DNA from: Oasisia sp. SBJ-2009
Lineage: Eukaryota; Annelida; Polychaeta; Sabellida; Siboglinidae
DNA: 64,000 bases
Assembly (NCBI GenBank): GCA_964017155.1
Contig: OZ024862.1
Span: 26,491,933-26,555,932 of the forward strand
Direction: 5' to 3'
Positions 1 to 10,200 of this stretch are shown here, piece by piece. The notes under the pieces are model-generated. The model searched no databases and was not told the origin of the DNA. It saw only the letters and a list, made by a program, of their open reading frames with translations. Both the position numbers and the translations under genes were made by a program. The stretch's first letter is position 1. Every line of letters begins with the position of its first letter.

Positions 1-2
1 TG

Positions 3-1208
3 GCACTGGAGATAGCGGAGAACTTCTACGTGTCATCGCTACGCCGACATGGCATAGACAATGTCATGTTTGTCACCGCCGACAGTGGATGTGGTGACGC
101 GATGACAGCGCGTCACCTGCCGTGTCATGTATATGACCGTAATGACATGGGTGACAGTGTCAACGTCCAATCCAGTCACGTCCTCGAGATGTTTAACCTA
201 ATCACGACGGCTCTCCGTGCAGGATATACTATCCTTTACACGGATATCGACGTGGTGTTCTTCGAAAACCCCTTCAGCCACATCAACTGCTCCGACTGCG
301 ATGTGGCGGTCTTGGCTGACCTTGACCTTGGCTTCATGTACGCGCACCCAACACCACGGAGCATGGAGCTGTTTATTTTCATCAGCAAGGTGACGCTCAG
401 GTTCACGCAAACTCGTCAAGACATAACCCGGGATATTTATGACATCATGAAAGGGTTCAAGGTCACATGGTTACCGCGGGAATCCTTCCAGGGCGGACAT
501 CTTTACTTCGAGCTGGGCCTGCGCACTTACTACGGACAGTATCCTTGTGTGAAATGCGTCGTCGTACAAAACAACGGGCTGCACTCGGCACCGGCGAAGA
601 TCTACCGCCTCAAAGAGAACATGATGTGGACGAAAGACACAGACGCCTACTATAGCAGCGAAACCAGAAAATATCTCCTCTACGGAAACCCAATTGTGGG
701 AGGGGTATACGACACCCAGAGACTCGAGAAATTGGCATTGGAGAGTGCACTAGCCATCGGAAAGGTCCTTAACCGAACAGTCATACTCCCGCGGTTCTAC
801 TGCGCTGATAAGAATACACATTGCAGTCTCATGTCGCTTTATAACGTCACTGTGTTCGATGCAGCATTTCGGGGTATGTACCGTGAGCACGTTTTTCTCG
901 GCAACGAATTGGTTCCAGAAGTAATCCGAGAGTCACAAACTCAGGATTATGTCATTGCTACACCGGCGAATGACAGGGCTCTTGGACAAACACTAAAGCT
1001 ATTCCCTCGAATCCGACTAGTGCCAAATAACATCTATAAGGGAGCGACGTCGGAGGAAATACGACAGTGGCTTGGTAGCATTACGGCTAGCGTCCTGTGT
1101 TTCCATGCTTTATATTCTGCGTTTGACCGATTCACAGACCCCGACGTAGACGCAGAGTTCAAAGAGAGGCTGAAATGGGGCATACAAGTGGCCGGTTATC
1201 ATCAGTAA
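3..1208 (+). CDS. Nucleotide-diphospho-sugar transferase-like glycosyltransferase, 3' part
   Basis: The frame is open from the window edge to a TAA at 1206-1208 and has no start here, so the entry is 5'-partial. The first half looks like a Nucleotid_trans-type (GT77-like) domain: an MFVTADSGCGDA strand-turn, then YTDIDVVFFENPF with a D-x-D motif expected to bind metal and nucleotide sugar, then a GGHLYFELGLRTYYGQYP segment. The second half (from about 680) begins GGVYDTQRLEKLALESA and contains LNRTVILPRFYC, which resembles the Rossmann-type half of O-fucosyltransferase-like proteins that open with a 'large family, old name' helix. So this may be a two-domain enzyme or one enzyme plus a pseudo-domain. 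It is probably a Golgi type II protein whose signal anchor lies upstream of the window. The whole visible part is one exon. The acceptor sugar is unknown. Confidence 0.75.
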   Translation, partial: ALEIAENFYVSSLRRHGIDNVMFVTADSGCGDAMTARHLPCHVYDRNDMGDSVNVQSSHVLEMFNLITTALRAGYTILYTDIDVVFFENPFSHINCSDCDVAVLADLDLGFMYAHPTPRSMELFIFISKVTLRFTQTRQDITRDIYDIMKGFKVTWLPRESFQGGHLYFELGLRTYYGQYPCVKCVVVQNNGLHSAPAKIYRLKENMMWTKDTDAYYSSETRKYLLYGNPIVGGVYDTQRLEKLALESALAIGKVLNRTVILPRFYCADKNTHCSLMSLYNVTVFDAAFRGMYREHVFLGNELVPEVIRESQTQDYVIATPANDRALGQTLKLFPRIRLVPNNIYKGATSEEIRQWLGSITASVLCFHALYSAFDRFTDPDVDAEFKERLKWGIQVAGYHQ

Positions 1209-1927
1209 CCAGCCCCCGTTGTACACAGAAATGTCATTTGTAGATGCATCTCTGCACTTCAGTACCCATGAAATTAACTGTCTGTGATACACAAATTACA
1301 TAATTGCTTTGAAATAAATGGAAAGTTTGTGAGTGACACTTGCCTGATATGGTACGTCTATCATAGATGGTGGCAGGTTGTACAACTGCTCTGTCTTGAT
1401 GGTCTCACTCCCTCCATTGTCAACAAACTCCACCTGCAAACAGTGAGACGTCAAACACGAGGTCTACCACTTCTACCACTGCCAGTGTACATAATATAAA
1501 ACAAAGATAAGTGGGCAAAGAATTTTCAACTCAAAACACGGCCATTACATTTAATGGTTGCTAGCATCCTCATGGTTCGTCTGATCCCAGCCATCTTGGT
1601 ATCACTTGCTCTCTGCTATTCTAGTGTCTATCTAGATTTCATGGTGCAACTTTATAGATAGTGGCATTCATAGATGGTGATATTTTTTGTGTTTTGATCA
1701 GTTCCAAAAACTTTGAATCGATGGCAGGTATTCAATACACAAAGTTTATGATCGCAGTGTGCAATATCTCGTTTGCAAATGATTCAGACGTGCGCTCGTC
1801 ACAAGTTCTTGATTTCATGCTACGAGTTCCATCAATGTATAAACAGCAGTTAAACTGAGGGGCTTTTGACAGTGGCATTCTTAGCATCAGTGTAAAGTCA
1901 CAATGTACACCAAACAGAGGACGCTAA

Positions 1928-2409
1928 GGCCGACTTCGATTGAGCTACGCGAGTAACTCGCGTAACCCGAGTCCCAATCGAACAGCCGAGATCACTCGAG
2001 CACATGACCATTTTGACCTAGATTAGCACGGTGAATTTTCAAGGCCGCTACTTGAGGCAATCGCGAATTTTACAGGATCCACTCGAGTAACTGACATCAT
2101 TAGCAGTGACAGCTAATAGGGACCGTAGGCCCCCTACTGCACAATAAATTAATTAAACGTTACATGACACAATCATTTAAATATGGATTAAAGTCACCGC
2201 ATTCTATGAATTATAATTTAAGACCAAGAAGATGAACGTCACAATTTACACACTAAACAACTGATTACTTTATTTTATTTACATAAGGTTTTTTTGTCGC
2301 CGTTCAGTTGGATTACGCGTGTAGTACTGTGCGTCAGTGTAAATAATCACAAACTGGATACCACGTTGGGGTTACGCGAGTAACTCGAGTAACTCAATCG
2401 AAGTCGGCC
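1928..2409. mobile_element. PIF/Harbinger-type MITE
   Basis: A 482-bp element has terminal inverted repeats beginning GGCCGACTTCGATTGAG and ending CTCAATCGAAGTCGGCC. It is flanked on both sides by TAA (1925-1927 and 2410-2412). A 3-bp TWA target duplication is the hallmark of PIF/Harbinger elements. Inside the ends are reiterated ACGCGAGTAACTCG motifs, and there is no coding capacity. The boundaries are well defined by inverted repeat plus duplication; the superfamily is inferred from the TSD. Confidence 0.8.
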
Positions 2410-2539
2410 TAATAGTCAATCTGCTGGCTGCTTGATGAAGGTGACTGTGTTGTGGTGTAAACAGAAAACAAAGTAAGTTTTGCTGAAGTTTAAAAGTGGG
2501 TTGAGTTTACTGTATGATATTAGAAAGTTATGCCAGAAA

Positions 2540-2690
2540 CAGCAGTGTGTGGGCAGGTGACCTGTGTGGACAGGTGACCTGTGTGGACAGGTGACATGTA
2601 TGGACAGGTGACCTGTGTGGACAGGTGACCTGTGTGGACAGGTGACATGTATGGACAGGTAACCTGTGTGGACAGGTGAACTGCGTGGAC
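2540..2690. repeat. Short tandem array, 16-17 bp unit (GTGTGGACAGGTGACCT)
   Basis: About nine degenerate copies of a unit reading GTGTGGACAGGTGACCT, with a variant ATGTATGGACAGGTGAC. The open frame through it on the - strand is a repeat artefact. Confidence 0.85.
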
Positions 2691-3065
2691 GAATCATGAT
2701 TATTTGTCAGTGCCTAAAATATCGGAAAATGACTATTGGGAAACCATTTACACGTTTGAATAGCAGAAAGTATTTCAAGTGGTATCAAGATGGCTGATAT
2801 CGGATAAGGGTGGTAGCAACCAGTGAACTGGAGGTATTAGGATGTATTCTGAGCTATAAATTTGTTGCCTGACAATCTGTTTTTGATAACGTTTCTCTTT
2901 TTTCTAACGCGATACATTTTGATAAAAGTCAATGCAGAAATATGTATGTTTCACATATTTGAAATTAATACATTGATTCACAGATCAATTTGACTGATCC
3001 AAACAGCCGACTGTCTAAGAGGCACATCAATGATAATGAAGCATAAGTAGAGCAGATACCATTAA

Positions 3066-4143
3066 CCCTCTCATGGTCAGAATGCCTGAATCAACCCAAG
3101 TCCCTTACGTGGCCAGAACGCCTTAATATGCCTGAAACCAGGGGCACATTTAAACTGCGTACCGCAAAACAGTGTCACCCAATAATGGCAATTTATATTG
3201 GCAGTTCGCATGTAATAATAATGAAGTTTCACTGGCAAGGGTCAACATTTCGAAATGCAGGCAAATTCCGTGGCTATATAGCGTCAATTGCCATGTTGTT
3301 TTGCTTGTCATGATCGTCACACAGTGAATATATTCTCAGCCAATCAGATTAAATTCTAGCATTTGCTGTGGGGTGAAAAAACTGGAAACACACACAAATT
3401 GTTCTAAACAATGTGCTTGCTGGCAATTTCTACAATTAAATGCAAACTTTTTAGCGGTGTATTTTGTTATAAAAAATATTAATGTGTTGCGTGCGGGTGG
3501 TATTTTTTAGCTCCATTGTAATTACTGATGTTGTCGTAGTGTCGAACTTCAGTAATTCAGACGTTGGTGGACTTTTCAAACTGAGTGTATAACAAAGGCT
3601 GCCATCAAACGGGAACGTTTTGCAATACGATTAAGCATTTGAAGTATAATACCAACTTAATTATTCTGCTGGGATGACAGTTACGGTCACGAAAAACGCC
3701 AGTTTGTATAAAATATGGAAAATACATGCACACACAAAACAAAATCATTTCAGTTTTGTTTACCACAGACATGTCACTAGTTGTACATTTTATAGTATAG
3801 TAATGTATTCATATTTCATATTTAGCAAGTATCTGTACTTTTTTAATAGCAAATATTTTATTATAAAACTGTTGACAAATTTATGTGTAAATATTTAAAT
3901 TTGGTCAAACTTTGATCATTCATATTTGGGTAATAAATATGCATATCTGGCACACACTTGGCTATATACACAACGAATTAGTACTATAGATGTAGTTAAA
4001 AATATTTAATCGGTCCAGAAATTATTTATTTATTTGACTTTAAGCAACTCAAGTGGAGCATATGATTCGGTCACAACACGATCTCTTGCCTTAATAGAAT
4101 TCAATAGCAGGTATATATTTCCGTTAATCTGGCCTTGAGAGGG
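3066..4143. mobile_element. piggyBac-like non-autonomous element
   Basis: Inverted ends CCCTCTCATGGTCAGA (left) and TCTGGCCTTGAGAGGG (right) are flanked by TTAA (3062-3065) and TTAT (4144-4147, one substitution). A TTAA target and CCC start are typical of piggyBac. The 1.08-kb interior is AT-rich with only short frames. It is a MITE or a decayed deletion derivative. Confidence 0.6.
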
Positions 4144-4236
4144 TTATCACCCATCAACACATTCTTCTACGGACCGAACCACCCCGCCCCACCCTACCCT
4201 ACCCTACCCCACCCCAACCTGGTAACTTGCACTGAC

Positions 4237-4294
4237 CTGTGCATATTCGGGCTGGCCGCTCAAGTTCGTTCCGAAAAGTTTGGTCAGTAGAACC
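4237..4294 (-). CDS. TDRD12: TDRD12 exon 24, Tudor 2 continues
   Basis: 58 nt encoding VLLTKLFGTNLSGQPEYAQ between TTGACAG and GTCAGT. It joins exon 23 in phase as HTFHR|VLLTK, as the family predicts. An alternative acceptor at 4308 would break the frame. No later exon was found. Confidence 0.5.
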
Positions 4295-7200
4295 CTGTCA
4301 ACAGACACCTGATGTAAGAGGCAGGACATGGCTAGGTAAAGGTAATTTCTAACACAACCCAGTAACAACTCCATGGTACCTTTCAAAGTGCCTTGCCCTT
4401 CCACCAGGGACGTAACAATACATTTAACTATCGGTGAAGTAACAGTCAATGTCACAGTGCAATATTATCAATAGTAGATTCAATATCGATAGTCATCGGT
4501 GATATCCCAGTGAACTCTTGTAGTCATTGGTGATGTCCCAGTGAACTCTTGTAGTCATTGGTGATATCCCAGTGAACTATCAATAGTCATTGGTGATATC
4601 CCAGTGAACTATCAATAGTCATCGGTGATATCCCAGTGAACTCTTGTAGTCATTGGTGATATCCCAGTGAACTCTTGTAGTCATTGGTGATATCCCAGTG
4701 AACTATCAATAGTCATTGGTGATATCCCAGTGAACTATCGATAGTCATTGGTGATATCCCAGTGATCTATCGATAGTCACTGGTGATGATATCCCAGTGA
4801 ACTATCGAGTCATCTGTGATATCCCAGTGAACTATCGATAGTCTTCTGTGATATCCCAGTGAACTCTTGTAGTCATTGGTGATATCCCATTGAACTATCA
4901 ATAGTCATTGGTGATATCCCAGTGAACTATCGATAGTCATTGGTGATATCCCAGTGATCTATCGATAGTCACTGGTGATGATATCCCAGTGAACTATCGA
5001 GTCATCTGTGATATCCCAGTGAACTATCGATAGTCTTCTGTGATATCCCAGTGAACTATCGATAGTCACTGGTGATATCCCAGTGAACTATCGATAGTCA
5101 TTAGTGATATCCCAGTGAACTATCGATAGTCATTGGTGATATCCCAGTGAACTATTGATTATCATCAGTCATATCCCAGTGAACTATCAATTGAAATTGG
5201 CCAAACATGTCGGCAGGTTTACTTGTCTCTGTACTACTGTTTACAAACATGACTGTTCGACTTTATTATACATTTACTTATTTCCCAACACATCGACCAT
5301 AGCTGTCAATCAAATCAGCCTCACAGCAAGACTGCAAACTGACACCCTCTGTATGTAATCCACAGCACCACAGTCGTTTCAGCTGTGTGCTATATTTGTG
5401 ACGTGTTCTACGAAATGAGTCATATGTCAGCGAACTTTATTTCGAGAAAACATTGCATAAACACGCAACGATGACTTTTGACGATTTTGAATTTTTTTGT
5501 CACCAAAGTGAACTTTGATATCTTTTCTGTCAATTGGCAATGCTTATTTCTCATTTATATTATTATTTAGTACATTTTGTAGCCTTTTTACAAACACTAT
5601 GTAACATTTCACACATGAATTTCGTAAAACAGAACCGATAATTTGCACTTGTTCGAGTCGCATTCTTCAGGGTTTCTCTCAACGCATGGCGGACAGTTTT
5701 GTAGATATTTGGCTGTTTTTACAGTTTTACACATATTGGGCTGGGTTTAGTCGGTTTTGCATGCATGGGGCTTGATTTAAATAGTGATTTTCACCATTTT
5801 GCATTGTATTTCTGCGTATTCAAACTCATGTTGTAATGTTGATATGAAATATGAACAGTATATACACTGAGACTACATGTGAACATTTCTTACATTTATT
5901 ATTATATTTTTATATATTTTATATATTACTCAGTGGCTTATATTATTATTTACGTGCACAAATGAGTCGTTTACCTGTGGAATGTGTGCTGTATATCTCA
6001 GTGGTTTACCTGTGGAATGTGTGCTGTATGTCTCAGTGGTTTACCTGTGGAATGTGTGCTGTATGTCTCAGTGGTTTACCTGTGGAATGTGTGCTGTATG
6101 TCTCATCAGTGGTTTACCTGTGGAATGTATGCTGTATGTCTCAGTGGTTTACCTGTGGAATGTGTGTTGTATGTTTCAGTGGTTTACCTGTGGAATGTGT
6201 GCTGTATGTCTCATCAGTGGTTTACCTGTGGAATGTGTGCTGTATGTCTCATCAGTGGTTTACCTATGGAATGTGTGCTGTATGTCTCAATAGTTTACCT
6301 GTGGAATGTGTGCTGTATGTCTCAATAGTTTACATGTGGAATGTGTGCTGTATGTCTCAGTGGTTTACCTGTGGAATGTGTGCTGTATGTCTCAGTGGTT
6401 TACCTGTGGAATGTGTGCTGTATGTCTCATCAGTGGTTTACCTGTGGAATGTGTGCTGTATGTCTCATCAGTGGTTTACCTGTGGAATGTGTGCTGTATG
6501 TCTCAGTGGTTTACCTGTGGAATGTGTGCTGTATGTCTCAATAGTTTACCTGTGGAATGTGTGCTGTATGTCTCAATAGTTTACCTGTGGAATGTGTGCT
6601 GTATGTCTCAATAGTTTACCTGTGGAATGTGTGCTGTATGTCTCAATAGTTTAGCTGTGGAATGTGTGCTGTATGTCTCAGTGGTTTACCTGTGGAATGT
6701 GTGTTGTATGTCTCAGTGGTTTACCTGTGGAATGTGTGCTGTATGTCTCAGTGGTTTACCTGTGGAATGTGTGCTGTATGTCTCAGTGGTTTACCTGTGG
6801 AATGTGTGCTGTATGTCTCAATGGTTTACCTGTGGAATGTGTGCTGTATGTCTCAGTGGTTTACCTGTGGAATGTGTGCTGTATGTCTCAGTGGTTTACC
6901 TGTGGAATGTGTGCTGTATGTCTCAGTGGTTTACCTGTGGAATGTGTGCTGTATGTCTCAGTGGTTTACCTGTGGAATGTGTGCTGTATGTCTCAGTGGT
7001 TTACCTGTGGAATGTGTGCTGTATGTCTCAGTGGTTTACCTGTGGAATGTGTGCTGTATGTCTCAGTGGTTTACCTGTGGAATGTGTGCTGTATGTCTCA
7101 TCAGTGGTTTACCTGTGGAATGTGTGCTGTATGTCTCATCAGTGGTTTACCTGTGGAATGTGTGCTGTATGTCTCAGTGGCTTACCTGTGGAATGTGTGC

Positions 7201-10200
7201 TGTATGTCTCAGTGGTTTACCTGTGGAATGTGTGCTGTATGTCTCATCAGTGGTTTACCTGTGGAATGTGTGCTGTATGTCTCAGTGGTTTACCTGTGGA
7301 ATGTGTGCTGTATGTCTCATCAGTGGTTTACCTGTGGAATGTGTGTTGTATGTCTCAGTGGTTTACCTGTGGAATGTGTGCTGTATGTCTCAGTGGTTTA
7401 CCTGTGGAATGTGTGCTGTATGTCTCAGTGGTTTACCTGTGGAATGTGTGTTGTATGTCTCAGTGGTTTACCTGTGGAATGTGTGCTGTATGTCTCAGTG
7501 GTTTACCTGTGGAATGTGTGCTGTATGTCTCAGTGGTTTACCTGTGGACTGTGTGTTGTATGTCTTAGTGGTTTACCTGTGGAATGTGTGCTGTATGTCT
7601 CAATAGTTTACCTGTGGAATGTGTGCTGTATGTCTCAGTGGTTTACCTGTGGAATGTGTGCTGTATGTCTCAATGGTTTACCTGTGGAATGTGTGCTGTA
7701 TGTCTCAGTGGTTTACCTGTGGAATGTGTGCTGTATGTCTCAGTGGTTTACCTGTGGAATGTGTGTTGTATGTCTCAGTGGTTTACCTGTGGAATGTGTG
7801 CTGTATGTCTCAGTGGTTTACCTGTGGAATGTGTGCTGTATGTCTCAGTGGTTTACCTGTGGAATGTGTGTTGTATGTCTTAGTGGTTTACCTGTGGAAT
7901 GTGTGCTGTATGTCTCAATAGTTTACCTGTGGAATGTGTGCTGTATGTCTCAGTGGTTTACCTGTGGAATGTGTGTTGTATGTCTTAGTGGTTTACCTGT
8001 GGAATGTGTGCTGTATGTCTCAATAGTTTACCTGTGGAATGTGTGCTGTATGTCTCAGTGGTTTACCTGTGGAATGTGTGCTGTATGTCTCAGTGGTTTA
8101 CCTGTGGAATGTGTGCTGTATGTCTCAGTGGTTTACCTGTGGAATGTGTGCTGTATGTCTTTGGCCGCGTACAGCCCTCCCTCCTTCAGAAGGTCTACAA
8201 CATTCACACCTCTCGGTCAGTTCATTCTGTAGTGGCCAGTCCAAGAACTCTATTGTACAACTTACAATGTTGTGTCATAATAGTGTCACGTTTGTCTTGA
8301 TTTGGTTTCCTTTCATATACCAACATTCGTGCAGCGAATAAATATGTAAATCTAACAACTGAAGCAATGCTGTAATATGGGAAAAAGGCAACGATCAGTG
8401 TCTTTTTAACAATTGTTTTTCCTATGATGACACATTTGCTACTGTTATTAAGTCTCTTTATTGTTGTTGAAATAACTAAAGATTATTTCATTATACAACA
8501 ACTTTTTGACAATATTATTCACCTAATTTTGGTCTGCATTTTCCAGAAGAAGACAAAAAGGTATTAGCTTCCTTTATGTGACATCTCTGCCAGGGTGAGT
8601 AAACGAATATGTAACAAGTCATCTACTCCAGAGACAAGAAGCTCTGATAATAATCTGTTTAGGAGTTGCAACCACAAGAAACACATTTCAGTGACCAATG
8701 GTCCCAATCCTAGGTTTAGGATCAATTGTTATACAGAGTAGCTGATCAGATAGTGTTGAGTATAGTTACCCCATGGTAGTGTGAATGAAGGGAATGATTG
8801 GTACGTTGATGGATGTAATTACAGTAGCAGTGACATTGTTTTATACTTTACAACTGCCTCTGTTCTCTCACCTGGTTCCTTGCGGTTCTTGGGAGATGAG
8901 AACCACAAGCTCATCTCCAGGACCAGCTTGTGGTAGGTGAGGGCGTGAGACGTCACCTCCCCGGCCCGACTCGTGTGTTCCAGCAGGTGGCCCACGTAGC
9001 AGCTCGCACTTGTCACATACGTCACTAGCACCTGCAACAACATGACACGTCACTAGCACCTGGAACATGACACGTCACTAACACCTGGAACAACATGACA
9101 TGTCACTAGCACCTGGAACATGACACGTCACTAGCACCTGGAACATGACACGTCACTAGCACCTGGAACATGACATGTCACTAGCACCTGCAACATGACA
9201 TGACATGTCACTAGCACCTGCAACAACATGACACGTCACTAGCACATGCAACAACATGACATGTCAATAGCTCCTGCAACAACATGACACGTCACTAGCA
9301 CCTGCATCATGACACATCACTCACTAGCACCAGCAACAACATGACATGTCACTAGCACCTGCAACAACATGACACATCACTAGCACCTGCAACAACATAA
9401 CATGTCACTAGCACCTGCAACATGACATGTCACTAGCACCTGCAACATGACATGTCACTAGCACCTGCAACAACATGACATGTCACTAGCACCTGCAACA
9501 ACATGACATGTCACTAGCACCTGCAACATGACATGTCACTTAGCACCTGCAGCAACATGACATGTCACTAGCACCTGCAACATGACATGTCACTAGCACC
9601 TGCAACAACATGACATGTCACTAGCTCCTGCAATATCACACATCACTAGCTCCTGCAATATCACATGCCACTAGCACCTGCAATATCACACATTACATGT
9701 CACCAGTACCTACATTACTTACATGTCACTAGCACCTACAACTGTTATGTCATTTGCACTGACCACATTACATGTCACAAGCACCTCCACATTACATGTC
9801 ACAAGCACCTCCACATTACATGTCACTAGCACCTACGACATTACATGTCACTAGCACCTACAACATTACATGTCACTAGCACCTACAACATTACATGTCA
9901 CTAGCACCTACATTACATGTCACTAGCACCTACAACATTACATGTCACTAGCACCTGCAACATTACATGTCACTAGCACCTACATTACATGTCACTAGCA
10001 CCTACGACATTACATGTCACTAGCACCTACAACATTACATGTCACTAGCACCTACAACATTACATGTCACTAGCACCTACATTACATGTCACTAGCACCT
10101 ACATTACATGTCACTAGCACCTGCAACTATTATGTCACGTGCACTGACAACATTAACCTGGTGATATGACACCAATGCCTACATCATTACTGGAGATCAA

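Noticed and set aside
1661..1858. 65-codon + strand frame after the glycosyltransferase
   Set aside because: Short, AT-rich, no family signal; likely 3'UTR or intergenic.
4308..4308. Alternative acceptor CATCAG for TDRD12 exon 24
   Set aside because: It would put the exon in a phase that does not match exon 23 and would give a stop codon.
5969..8159. CRISPR-like array
   Set aside because: Units are contiguous with no unique spacers, and the genome is eukaryotic with introns.
8226..8226. CCACTACAG as the acceptor of TDRD12 exon 23
   Set aside because: A better splice-site sequence, but the frame carried from exon 22 would meet TGA at the second codon.
5851..8341. Overlapping long + strand frames of up to about 520 codons, Cys/Val-rich repeats
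   Set aside because: The 35-bp unit has no stop in any + frame, so open frames arise automatically in all three. There is no splice or start context, and the array is explained by the TDRD12 junction on the other strand.
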